Source: Roseiflexus castenholzii DSM 13941
Lineage (GTDB): Bacteria > Chloroflexota > Chloroflexia > Chloroflexales > Roseiflexaceae
Reading direction: 5' to 3'
Assembly: GCF_000017805.1 (NCBI RefSeq)
Contig: NC_009767.1
Coordinates: 682,001-746,000 of the forward strand
Length of the DNA stretch: 64,000 nucleotides
This document shows positions 45,278 through 53,510 of the stretch, piece by piece. The notes beneath the pieces were generated by a model that searched no databases, had not been told where the DNA came from, and saw only the letters and a program-made list of their open reading frames with translations. The stretch's first letter is position 1. Every line of letters starts with the position of its first letter. The position numbers were made by a program, and so were the translations under genes.

Positions 45278-46514
45278 CCCTTTCATAAGGGCGGATCACC
45301 AGTTCCTTCGGGAATGGCGTCAGGCTCTCGAAGTGACCATCCGGCGCGCAGTAGTATGTGTCCTCGATCCGGACGCCGAAGCCGCGGCTCGGGTAATAAA
45401 GCCCCGGCTCGACAGTGAACACTGCGCCGGGTTCGATGGTATCGCCGCGATCCACGAGCGACGAAAAACTCAGGTCTTCATGGACTTCCAGCCCCAGCCC
45501 GTGACCAAGCGAGTGGATGTATCCTTCCTCAATCGGGTAGGTGCGGCGAATGGTGTCGTGACCGCGCGCCTCGAAGTAATCGCACACCATATCCTGATAC
45601 TTCCTGGTTGGCGCACCCGCCTCGAATGCGGCGGTCACCATCTCGAACGCGCCGAGCACGTCATTATACGCCTGTTGCAGTTCCGGCGGCGCATATCCGA
45701 TGGCAAAGGTGCGCGTCATGTCGTGAAAATATCCTCCGCCTGCCTCGCGGGGGAAGATGTCGATCACGATCGCCTGCCCCGGACGCAGCGGCATCGCGTC
45801 ATCGCCGCGCGCATGCGGCAGACCAGCGTCGCGTCCCTGGGAGATGATCATCCCGGCCGGCGTTTCCAATCCCTGCGCCGCGATTTCTCGCAGCATCACC
45901 CGCCGCACATCGCCGATTGTGAGTGGCGCGCCGTCGACGCCACGCACGCTCCCGCCATCGATCCAACCTGTGCAAATGAAATCAACCGCCACTTGGAGGA
46001 CGGCGCACGTCTTGCGCCCGACGGCGCGCATGCGCTCGACCTCGTCGGCGTCTTTGGTCAGGCGCGCCATTGAAATGACATCGCGGTCGAGTTCGGCAAC
46101 GATCTCCAGCCCATCGATCTGTTGCGCCAGGCGCGCCATCAGCGCAAAGAACGGTCCGGCTTTGACTGTGCCGTAGATGCCGACGCGCCCGCGCACGCCA
46201 AGGTCGGTGAAGATACGGCGGCGATGTTCTACCCGTGCTTCCAGGCGGTCGGGAAACTCCTGGAGTATCTCACGCAGATTCCAGCGATTGAGCGATACAA
46301 GTGCGAGTCCTGTCTGTTCGGCTTCATTCTGCTCCCACGGACTGTGGAGCAGCATCGTGGGTTCGCCGCGCTTTTTGATGATCAGTCCGGGAATGTGCCG
46401 CCCTCCTACAAAGTAGTTGTAGTCGGGATTAGCGCTTTCCAGTCCGTCAGGTCCTTCGACAACGATGGCGTCCAGGTTCCGTTCCGCCATCAACCGGTCA
46501 AGATCGTGTTTCAA
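45273..46514 (-). CDS. M24-family Xaa-Pro-type metallopeptidase
   Basis: About 413 aa. A creatinase/prolidase-like N-terminal domain (about 1-150) precedes a pita-bread M24 domain with likely metal ligands in IVIDIFPRE, YFHDMTRTF, HSLGHGLGLEVHE, FTVEPGLYY and VRIEDTYYC, so all five ligands appear present. The start is TTG at 46514, with AGGAGGACATC just upstream. The open frame extends to 46676, but the extra part lies in repeat DNA without a ribosome site. Cleaves X-Pro peptides in the family; the exact substrate is unproven. Confidence 0.9.
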   Translation of the reverse strand: MKHDLDRLMAERNLDAIVVEGPDGLESANPDYNYFVGGRHIPGLIIKKRGEPTMLLHSPWEQNEAEQTGLALVSLNRWNLREILQEFPDRLEARVEHRRRIFTDLGVRGRVGIYGTVKAGPFFALMARLAQQIDGLEIVAELDRDVISMARLTKDADEVERMRAVGRKTCAVLQVAVDFICTGWIDGGSVRGVDGAPLTIGDVRRVMLREIAAQGLETPAGMIISQGRDAGLPHARGDDAMPLRPGQAIVIDIFPREAGGGYFHDMTRTFAIGYAPPELQQAYNDVLGAFEMVTAAFEAGAPTRKYQDMVCDYFEARGHDTIRRTYPIEEGYIHSLGHGLGLEVHEDLSFSSLVDRGDTIEPGAVFTVEPGLYYPSRGFGVRIEDTYYCAPDGHFESLTPFPKELVIRPYERD

Positions 46515-46540
46515 GATGTCCTCCTGTGTCAGGGGTGAAG

Positions 46541-46575
46541 AGAGTGAAGAACTGAGAACCGAGAACCGGGAACGG
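46541..46575. repeat. GAGAACTGAGAACCGAGAACC-type dispersed element (copy 3)
   Basis: GAACTGAGAACCGAGAACCG lies about 30 bp upstream of the TTG start of the M24 gene, with a second degenerate stretch near 46650. Same family as near 16482 and 28229. Confidence 0.5.
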
Positions 46576-46679
46576 CTGCGCGTCCCATCGGCACGCATCC
46601 ATTGCGATCCGTGTCGATCCGCGTGCGCGCTCACCCATGCTCCTGAGCGGAACGGAGAACCGAGAGCCGAGTGCAACCG

Positions 46680-47321
46680 TCAACCTTCAATCTTTCGCGC
46701 CTCTCGCGCAACGAAGCGGGTGATCCCAGCGCCACAGACGGGGCACACGCCGCGCGCGATGGAACGTCCGCCAGCGTTGGTCTCGAATGTCACGCGCTGC
46801 ATCGGTTGGCGCACACGGCAACGGGCGCACCAACCGATCAGGGCGCCATTTCCGCGTTCCTCGTCGGCAGTCGCATCTTCTGGCGCCGCATGTTCCGGCG
46901 ACGCAAGATTCTCGGCGCTGGTCTTGGATCTCGCATGTTCTGCTGAATCGACTGGTGATACGGATGAATCGGCATCGCCGGGCGCAGACGCCGGCGGGTC
47001 AGCAGGCGGCGCTGGCGGAGCAGGCGGAAGTGATGGCGCCGGCAAAACAGCGGTCATCGACGCGGTTCGGCTGAAAGCATCGCGTTGCGCCTCGATCAGC
47101 GCCGCGCGTCGTCGGGTGACTTCACGCCAGAGCAGCCACAGAAGCCCCACAATCGCTGCCAGGCGCAGCGCGCGTCCGACCGACGACAGCCGTCGGGCAG
47201 GCGCGCGCGATGGCGCAGGTGCGCGCGCAACGCCAGGCGCAGCGCGCCGCTTGCGGCTGCGCCGGTATTCACGAACAATCAGGATGGCGATGTCCATCAG
47301 TAAGCCGGGAGGAACAGGCAT
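46680..47321 (-). CDS. Membrane protein with C-terminal DUF5679-like zinc ribbon
   Basis: 213 aa. An N-terminal basic segment is followed by one transmembrane helix (LAAIVGLLWLLWREV), a Pro/Ala-rich linker, and a C-terminal module with paired CxxC: GWCARCRVRQPM and RGVCPVCGAGITRF, matching the DUF5679 zinc-ribbon pattern. The open frame begins at 47360, where its ATG is formed at the edge of a MITE-like element. The ATG at 47321 is preferred because AAAGGGTG lies about 6 nt upstream and the first 13 codons of the longer form look noncoding. Function unknown. Confidence 0.75.
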   Translation of the reverse strand: MPVPPGLLMDIAILIVREYRRSRKRRAAPGVARAPAPSRAPARRLSSVGRALRLAAIVGLLWLLWREVTRRRAALIEAQRDAFSRTASMTAVLPAPSLPPAPPAPPADPPASAPGDADSSVSPVDSAEHARSKTSAENLASPEHAAPEDATADEERGNGALIGWCARCRVRQPMQRVTFETNAGGRSIARGVCPVCGAGITRFVAREARKIEG

Positions 47322-47358
47322 AGACGTCACCCTTTCTGCGTCGTGCTCACGACGCCTC

Positions 47359-47508
47359 ATACCAATGACGCTTGAAGATGCCGCATGCGTGTCATTCCGA
47401 GCCCTTCGCTTCGCTCAGGGTAAACGCAGCGCGGAATCGAAGCGGGTCGCGCACGACCCCTCGCGCTGCTCGGGGTGACCATGCCGGATGTTCACCGGTA
47501 ATTGGTAT
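47359..47508 (+). mobile_element. MITE-like element copy 3, overlapping the end of nfo
   Basis: Begins ATACCAATGAC and ends GTAATTGGTAT (one mismatch between ends). The body matches copy 1 almost throughout. Its right end provides the last codons and the stop of the minus-strand nfo gene (GCT GAT ACC AAT TAC CGG TGA). Its left end touches the open frame of the zinc-ribbon gene. Confidence 0.8.
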
Positions 47509-48361
47509 CAGCCCTCAGACCACGCAGAGTCTTCAGGTTCCGAACATCCTCGGCGAGGTCGTCGCCTTTTGGCGTTTCCAGCACCATCGGCAGATCGGCA
47601 AAGCGCTCATCATTCACCAGTGCGCGAAACCCCTCCAGTCCGATGCATCCCTCGCCAATGTGCGTATGGCGGTCCACCCGGCTCCCCAGCTCTTTCTGCG
47701 AGTCGTTCATATGAAAGGCTTTCACACGCGCGATGCCGATGACGCGATCCAGTTCTTCAATCGTCGCCGCATACTGTTCCGGCGTGCGAATGTCGTACCC
47801 GGCGGCAAAGATGTGACAGGTATCGACACAGACGCCGAGGCGGTTCGGGTAGCGGGAATACTCGATAATGCGCGCCAGTTCCTCGAAGCGGCGTCCCAGG
47901 CTGCTCCCCTGCCCGGCGGTCGTTTCCAGCAGGACCGTGACCCCGTCACCGGCGCCGCTCTCGAACACGCGGTCGAGGGCAGCCGCAACGCGGCGCATCC
48001 CCGCTTCTTCGCCCGATCCGACGTGTGCGCCGGGATGTGTGACCAGGTACGGAACGCCGAGCAAAGCGCAGCGTTCCAGTTCCTCGCGGAACGCCTCGAG
48101 CGATTTGTGCCACAACTCATCGCCCGGTGCTGCCAGATTGATCAGGTACGAGTCGTGAACCAGAACAACCGGCACGCCTTCGGTGATCTGCGCTTCCTTG
48201 AAACGCGCAATCTCATCGTCGGTCAGCGGTCGGGCGCGCCATTGCTGCTGATTCTTGCTGAAAATCTGAACGACGTCGCACCCTGCGCGGCGTCCGCGTT
48301 CGCATGCGGTGTACAACCCGCCGCTGATAGACATATGCGCGCCGAAACGTCGCTGTTGCAT
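47492..48361 (-). CDS. nfo: Deoxyribonuclease IV (AP endonuclease IV)
   Basis: 289 aa. Repairs abasic sites and 3' blocked ends in base-excision repair. Family motifs: FGAHMSISGGL, QIFSKNQQQW, HDSYLINLAAP, VTHPGAHVG, LLETTAGQGSSLG, VCVDTCHIFAAGYD, AFHMNDSQKELGSRVDRH and VLETPKG, which carry the three-zinc ligands. The ATG at 48361 has AAGGAT upstream; the longer frame to 48397 lacks support. The last six residues come from the end of a MITE-like element, so the natural C-terminus was replaced. The catalytic core is complete. Confidence 0.96.
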   Translation of the reverse strand: MQQRRFGAHMSISGGLYTACERGRRAGCDVVQIFSKNQQQWRARPLTDDEIARFKEAQITEGVPVVLVHDSYLINLAAPGDELWHKSLEAFREELERCALLGVPYLVTHPGAHVGSGEEAGMRRVAAALDRVFESGAGDGVTVLLETTAGQGSSLGRRFEELARIIEYSRYPNRLGVCVDTCHIFAAGYDIRTPEQYAATIEELDRVIGIARVKAFHMNDSQKELGSRVDRHTHIGEGCIGLEGFRALVNDERFADLPMVLETPKGDDLAEDVRNLKTLRGLRADTNYR

Positions 48362-48420
48362 CGCGGATCCTTCTGGTTTAGAACGGCGGCTCGACAATCA
48401 ACCGCCAACCGCGTTACTTT

Positions 48421-48426
48421 ATTATA
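48421..48426 (-). promoter_or_regulatory. -10-like TATAAT for nfo
   Basis: Perfect TATAAT on the minus strand about 60 nt upstream of the nfo ATG. The -35 (TTTACC, 15-bp spacer) is weak. The rest of 48362-48692 has no supported gene and serves as the divergent control region for nfo and the STAS gene. Confidence 0.45.
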
Positions 48427-48692
48427 AAAGCAATCTGGCGAGGTAAAGATTGCAAAAATGTTTGCATCCCGATCACTATTGCGTATCAATAGATGATGCC
48501 AGCGCATGGTATGATGGATCGTGCGCCTTAATGGCGTCGGCGGGGCTGCTGCCTGGAATGCAGCGCCGTGCGATGTGTGATCGCTGCCGCACTCCTTCTG
48601 TTTGGCGACATGCGTTCCCTGATCCGCAGCCCGATGCGGCTGTCAGGATCAACTGCTGAGTGTTCGTGGATGATGGAGAGCGGAGAACGAAA

Positions 48693-49811
48693 ATGCGGAG
48701 TTGGATCAACACGCTGATGACAACGCGCGCGACCGATCCTGATGTGCAACGTCGCGCGCTGATCGTGATGCAATTGATCATCATGATGCTGGTGGCGAAC
48801 GTGCTCTTTGCCATTCTCGCCATCGTGTCGCCCGATGGTGGCAGTGTGCTGATACCGGTTGCCAGCAGTGCGCTCTTTATTGGCGCGTATGCGCTAGCGC
48901 AGCGCGGGTATGCCAGCGTAGCCGCATGGATCGTGGTCGGCGCGTTTCTCTCCGGTGCGCTCTTTGCCGTGGCAAATCTTGATTCTGAACGCAGCGTCAA
49001 TGTCGGCTACTTTCTGACTGCCCTGATCGTCATTGCGAGTCTGTCGCTCACGCCGCCGCAGCTCTGGTTGGTGACCGGCGGGGTGACCGGCGGTTTTCTG
49101 CTGACGCTGATAACGGCGCATCCCGATCTCTGGAATCTTCCCAATGCGCGTCATAATGTGCTCAACAGCAGTGTCCTGCTTGTGGTTGTCGGGTTGGTCT
49201 CGTATATCGGGGCGCGTATTGCGCAGCGCACTATTCGTGATGCGCAGCAGGCGCGCCAGATGGCAGAGCAGGCACAGCACGAACTGGCGCGGGCGAATGC
49301 CGATCTGGAAGAGCGCATTGCGGAGCGCACGTCGGAGTTGAGCCGGACTCTCGCTGCGCAGCAGGCGTTGACGGATGAGTTGCGTCGCAGCCTGGCGGCG
49401 CAGCAGGAGTTGAGCCAGTTGATCCTCGACCTTTCGTTGCCGGTGATTCCGGTACGCGACGGCACGGTGGTGGTTCCGCTCTCCGGCACCATCGATAGCG
49501 CGCGGGCGGCAAAACTGACCGAGAGCGTGCTCAAAACCATTGAGCAGCGGAATGTTGATACGGTCATTCTGGACATCACCGGTGTTCCGATTGTCGATAC
49601 GCAGGTGGCGCAGGCGCTGGTGCGCACGGCAAGCGCAGCCCGATTGATGGGAGCGGAAACAATTCTGGTCGGTATTCGCCCGGAGGTGGCGCAGACGCTC
49701 ATCGGCCTTGGCATTCACCTGGGATTGCGCACGGCGGCGACGTTGCAGGAGGGGTTGGATCTGTCGGTCAGATACGTCAACGGAGCACTGCGGTCCAGGC
49801 ATGCTGTGTGA
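48693..49811 (+). CDS. Membrane protein with coiled coil and STAS domain
   Basis: 372 aa. About six transmembrane helices fill residues 25-185 (QLIIMMLVANVLFAILAIV first). A coiled coil follows (about 185-255, RQMAEQAQHELARANADLEE), then a C-terminal STAS domain (about 255-370: VPLSGTIDSARAAKLTESV, ILDITGVPIVDTQVAQALV). The STAS part resembles RsbR-type stressosome proteins, where Thr/Ser in DxTGV-type loops can be phosphorylated. The ATG at 48693 is favoured over the GTG at 48660 by a GGAG site 7-8 nt upstream. Probably a signalling protein; its partners are not adjacent. Confidence 0.85.
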   Translation: MRSWINTLMTTRATDPDVQRRALIVMQLIIMMLVANVLFAILAIVSPDGGSVLIPVASSALFIGAYALAQRGYASVAAWIVVGAFLSGALFAVANLDSERSVNVGYFLTALIVIASLSLTPPQLWLVTGGVTGGFLLTLITAHPDLWNLPNARHNVLNSSVLLVVVGLVSYIGARIAQRTIRDAQQARQMAEQAQHELARANADLEERIAERTSELSRTLAAQQALTDELRRSLAAQQELSQLILDLSLPVIPVRDGTVVVPLSGTIDSARAAKLTESVLKTIEQRNVDTVILDITGVPIVDTQVAQALVRTASAARLMGAETILVGIRPEVAQTLIGLGIHLGLRTAATLQEGLDLSVRYVNGALRSRHAV

Positions 49812-49977
49812 TGAATAGCACACAGATTCGCGCGGATGCTGCGGATGGACGCGGGTTTGCCGATGCGCAGCGGCAAGCGAACGGCGGCGATACGTCACAA
49901 TCTGCGCCTGTCCGTGTCCTCCCGGATGCTGCGCGCCCGAAGCGCCGCGTCGGTTTGCGTGGGAGGAGAGATTGCGT

Positions 49978-51348
49978 ATGATGAAGATTCTGTTGCTTGG
50001 CGACGACGGACGCGCCCACGCGCTCGCCTGGAAACTGATCAACAGCCCGCGGTCACCGGAGGTGATCTGCGCGCCGGGCAACGGCGGAACAGCGCCGTTC
50101 GCGCCTTCGGTGACGCTCGATGTCGCCGATGTGGCAGGGTTGAGCCGCTGGACGTTCGAGGAACAGATCGATCTGGTGATTCCTGCGACCAGCGCACCCC
50201 TGCATGCCGGGCTGGTCGATGAGGTGCTGTCGCTGCACATTGGCGTCTGGGGTGCGTCGCGCCGCGCCGCCGCGCTGGAGCGCAGTCGCTGCCTGGCAAA
50301 GGAATTCATGATTCGCCATGGTATTCCGACAGCGCCAGGGCGCCCGTTTATCGACCTTGCCATGGCGGAGCGTTATCTGGCGACGTTGACCTTGCCGGTG
50401 ATGATCAAGACGGATCATCCATCGGGCGGCGAGGAAATTTTCGACGACCGGTACGCTGCGCTCGAAGGGTTGCGGCGCCTGTTTGCCGCGCGTTCCCTCG
50501 ACGGCGGCGAGGGGGTGGTCATCGAAGCCGTGCTGCGCGGTCCGCGGGTGGCGCTCTCGGCGCTTACCGATGGGCGTACCGTCGTGCCGCTCCTGGCGAC
50601 CCGCCTGTATGATCGGGTCGAGGAAGGGGATCGCGGTGCGCAGGCGCGTGGCGTCGGGGCGCACACCGGCAATTCGGCATTCGCACAGCGTCTGACGCGC
50701 TACCTGCACGAGAAGTTCATCCTGCCGTTCGTCGCCGGTCTGGAGAAGGAAGGGTTGCCGTGCTGGGGATTGATCGGCGTGGATTGCATCATTACGACGG
50801 AGGGTCCGCGCGCGACGGCGTTGCGCTTCAGTTTCCGCGAAGGAGAGGCGCAGGTGGTGTTGCCGCGCCTGGAAGATGACCTGATCCCCTGGCTGGAAGC
50901 CTCGATCACCAGGCGTCTCCACGAATTGCCGCCGCCGACATGGTCGGCGACCGCCAGCGTTGGTCTTGGATTGATGGCGCGTGGATATCCCAATTTCTTC
51001 CCCACCGGCGGGCAGATCCGCGGTCTCGAGGAAATCGACCCCGGCGTGATGCTCTTTCATAGCGCAACGACCAATCCCGCTGCAACGGCGCCATACGCAT
51101 CGCGCCTGGCGAGCAATCGCAGTCGTAGCGCCGACGCCCTCAGTTCAATGATCGGCGGATTGCTCGGCATGGGAGGCGCTCCACAGAGTTGGGGCGGGTT
51201 GCGTACCACCGGCGGTCTGGTTGCCACGGTTGTGGCGCAGGGGGTCTCACTGCCCGGCGCTCGCGGTCGCGCGCTGGTCAACGCCGATCGGGTGCAGTTC
51301 GAGGGGCGCACCTACCGCAGTGATATTGGTGAGCGTGACTTTGGCTGA
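49978..51348 (+). CDS. Divergent PurD-like ATP-grasp protein
   Basis: 456 aa. The fold order matches phosphoribosylamine-glycine ligase: N-terminal LLLGDDGRAHALAWKL and CAPGNGG, then ATP-grasp, then a C-terminal domain. Key positions differ from PurD: the usual VKADGLAAGKG is IKTDHPSGGEE, and the Mg-binding EFNxRFGDPE is ALRFSFREGE, so the acidic and Asn ligands are lost. The family's catalysis may therefore be altered or absent. The ATG at 49978 has GGAGGAGAG 7 nt upstream. The next gene overlaps the 3' end. An authentic purD elsewhere would be expected. Confidence 0.82.
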   Translation: MMKILLLGDDGRAHALAWKLINSPRSPEVICAPGNGGTAPFAPSVTLDVADVAGLSRWTFEEQIDLVIPATSAPLHAGLVDEVLSLHIGVWGASRRAAALERSRCLAKEFMIRHGIPTAPGRPFIDLAMAERYLATLTLPVMIKTDHPSGGEEIFDDRYAALEGLRRLFAARSLDGGEGVVIEAVLRGPRVALSALTDGRTVVPLLATRLYDRVEEGDRGAQARGVGAHTGNSAFAQRLTRYLHEKFILPFVAGLEKEGLPCWGLIGVDCIITTEGPRATALRFSFREGEAQVVLPRLEDDLIPWLEASITRRLHELPPPTWSATASVGLGLMARGYPNFFPTGGQIRGLEEIDPGVMLFHSATTNPAATAPYASRLASNRSRSADALSSMIGGLLGMGGAPQSWGGLRTTGGLVATVVAQGVSLPGARGRALVNADRVQFEGRTYRSDIGERDFG

Positions 51349-52648
51349 TCTCTCCGAGCAAACGCTATCGTCCACATGGCCCGACACCCTGGAACTGACG
51401 CTCGATGGCATCGCGCAGGGCGGTGAAGCAGTCGGACGCTGGCAGAACCGGGTAGTGTTCGCGGCTGGCGGCATTCCCGGCGAGCGGGTCGTGGTGCGAC
51501 TGCGGGAACGGCATGAGTCGTATGCGCGCGGCGATGTCATCGACGTGCTGCTTGCCTCACCCGACCGCGTCGCTCCACGTCTCCCCGGCGCGAGTCATAT
51601 GCCCTGGCAACATATTGCATTCGACGCGCAACAACGCCTGCGCCGCCAGATTCTGGCCGATCAACTTGCCAAGTTTGCCGGCGTCGATCCGGCTGTGGTC
51701 GAAGCGACAGCGTTTGCCTCAAAACCGTGGGAGTACCGCAATAACACCCGTCTGCACTGCGACGGACGACGGATCGGCTATTACGAGTCCAATACCCGCT
51801 CAATCGCAGAACTCGATCACGACCCACTGCTGCACCCGGTTTTGAATGAAGCGTTGGCAGCTCTGCGGAGCGCACTTGCCGATGAACTTGATGATGCGCC
51901 GCCGCTCGAGGTGACGCTGCGTGTCAGCGAGGCGTATGGGTACTGCATCGCAGCGCTGCGCGGGCGCGGCGACCGCCGGAGTCTGGCGGCGCGCTGGCGG
52001 GCGCGTTGTCCGGTTCTGGCAGGCGTCGTCTTTACCGTTCCGCCGCCGCACATGCTGCCGCCGCTTGGCGCCGATACGCTCGTCGAGGAACTGGCAGATC
52101 TGACGTTCCTGCTTCGCCCGACGACCTTCTTTCAGGTGAATGTTGCAGCGGCGGCAACTCTTCTCAACCTGATCCGCGCCGGCCTTGGCGATGAGGCGCG
52201 CGGTCGCCTGCTCGACCTCTACTGCGGCGCGGGCGCGTTCACGCTCCCACTGGCGCGCAATGCCATCGAGATAGTTGGCGTCGAGGAGTATGCCGGCGCT
52301 GTCGCCGATGCAGAGCGCAGCGCCGCAGTCAATCATATCTCGAATGTGCGCTTCATCACCGGCAGCGCCGAAGCAGTGCTCGCCAACCTCGACGGACCGT
52401 TCGACGCCGTGGTGCTCGACCCGCCGCGTCGCGGGTGCCATCCGCGCGTGCTGCACGCCCTCATCGAGCGCGCGCCGCGCCGGATCGTCTATGTCTCGTG
52501 TCATCCGGCGACCCTCGCGCGCGATCTGAAGACCCTGATCGCTGGCGGGTACGCGGTTGTGCGCGCGACGCCGGTTGACCTCTTCCCGCAAACGCCGCAC
52601 ATTGAGAGTGTGGTGGCGCTCATGCGCGCAGGGTCTGCGCAAGTGTAA
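51335..52648 (+). CDS. TrmA/RlmD-type uracil-5 RNA methyltransferase lacking Fe-S cysteines
   Basis: About 437 aa. An N-terminal TRAM-like part (LDGIAQGGEAVGRWQNRVV) is followed by SAM motifs DLYCGAGAFTLPL and LDPPRRGCHP, the catalytic Cys in YVSCHPATLARDL and the general base in QTPHIESVV. RlmD enzymes bind a [4Fe-4S] cluster via CxGGC-type cysteines. Here that region reads GASHMPWQHIAFDAQ, and the fourth Cys position reads HDPLLHP, so all four are gone. The catalytic residues remain. GTG at 51335 (or 51329) overlaps the purD-like stop, giving translational coupling. RNA target unknown. Confidence 0.87.
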   Translation: MTLADLSEQTLSSTWPDTLELTLDGIAQGGEAVGRWQNRVVFAAGGIPGERVVVRLRERHESYARGDVIDVLLASPDRVAPRLPGASHMPWQHIAFDAQQRLRRQILADQLAKFAGVDPAVVEATAFASKPWEYRNNTRLHCDGRRIGYYESNTRSIAELDHDPLLHPVLNEALAALRSALADELDDAPPLEVTLRVSEAYGYCIAALRGRGDRRSLAARWRARCPVLAGVVFTVPPPHMLPPLGADTLVEELADLTFLLRPTTFFQVNVAAAATLLNLIRAGLGDEARGRLLDLYCGAGAFTLPLARNAIEIVGVEEYAGAVADAERSAAVNHISNVRFITGSAEAVLANLDGPFDAVVLDPPRRGCHPRVLHALIERAPRRIVYVSCHPATLARDLKTLIAGGYAVVRATPVDLFPQTPHIESVVALMRAGSAQV

Positions 52649-52709
52649 GGGCAGGTCTCAGCCCCATCCTTGCGCTGTCTGATTTCGGCGTAACCGATCA
52701 TCATCTGAA

Positions 52710-52732
52710 CCGTCGGGCTGATGGTCCGACGG
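52710..52732 (+). terminator. Hairpin downstream of the methyltransferase gene
   Basis: CCGTCGG (52710-52716) pairs with CCGACGG (52726-52732) around a 9-nt loop, about 60 nt after the stop. No T-run follows. Confidence 0.4.
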
Positions 52733-52828
52733 GTGCTCGTGCGCCATTGCTCTGGTTCACAGAAGGTCCTCAAACCAGCCCGCGCCGGCGGGCATGATGA
52801 TCTCTAGACGACGTGGTATCATGATTAT

Positions 52829-53470
52829 ATGAACACGCTGCTTCGACCTCCAGCCACACTGACGCTCACGCTTCCGCTTGTTGCGGCGGAGCCGATCATC
52901 GTGCCCCGGCCCGGTCGTCCGTGGACGGTCGCCGACCTGCAACAGTTCGCCGGGCGAGAAGAACGCTATGAACTTGTGCGAGGAGATCTGTTGATGATGA
53001 GTTCGGCAAGTCCGAAGCAGGGACGCTACGCCATGCGGCTGGGAAGCGCACTCCAACAATATGTCGAGGCGCACGATCTGGGCGAAGTCTACACGGCTGA
53101 GCCGGGGTTTCAACTTCAGCCCGAACCGGATGCGGTCGTGCGCGCGCCGGATGTTGCATTTGTGCAGAAAGAACGCATTCCGCCGCCGGAGGACGAGAGC
53201 GGATTCTGGTCGCTTGCTCCAGACCTGGTTGTAGAGATCATTTCGCCCTTCGAGACAGCCGTGCAGGTGCAGGCGAAGGTGCAAGACTATCTGACTGCCG
53301 GATCGCGCCTTATCTGGCTGGTCTACCCCGAGACGCACACCGTTGTCGAGTATCGCGCCGCCGGCGCGATGCGCCTGTACGCGAGCGCCGACACCCTCGA
53401 CGGCGCTGACGTTGTTCCAGGTTTTCAGTACCCGCTCGCGCAACTGTTCCGTGAGACGCGGCGGATGTGA
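52829..53470 (+). CDS. Uma2-family (DUF820) PD-(D/E)XK nuclease-like protein
   Basis: 213 aa with the Uma2 pattern: YELVRGDLLMMSSASPKQGR near the N-terminus, PDAVVRAPDVAFV, then PDLVVEIISPFETA (catalytic Glu region) and AKVQDYLTAGSRLIWLVYPE. Family members are nuclease-fold proteins, often in many copies per genome, of unclear role. No partner gene is seen. The start is the ATG at 52829; a weak -10-like TATCAT lies upstream. Confidence 0.9.
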   Translation: MNTLLRPPATLTLTLPLVAAEPIIVPRPGRPWTVADLQQFAGREERYELVRGDLLMMSSASPKQGRYAMRLGSALQQYVEAHDLGEVYTAEPGFQLQPEPDAVVRAPDVAFVQKERIPPPEDESGFWSLAPDLVVEIISPFETAVQVQAKVQDYLTAGSRLIWLVYPETHTVVEYRAAGAMRLYASADTLDGADVVPGFQYPLAQLFRETRRM

Positions 53471-53510
53471 TGTGGCGCCGCTCGTGCGCCTCGGGGAAAG
53501 GTGATGACGT

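Noticed and set aside
48450..48659. 69-aa frame between nfo and the STAS gene
   Set aside because: No ribosome site or homology signal; it occupies the divergent promoter region.
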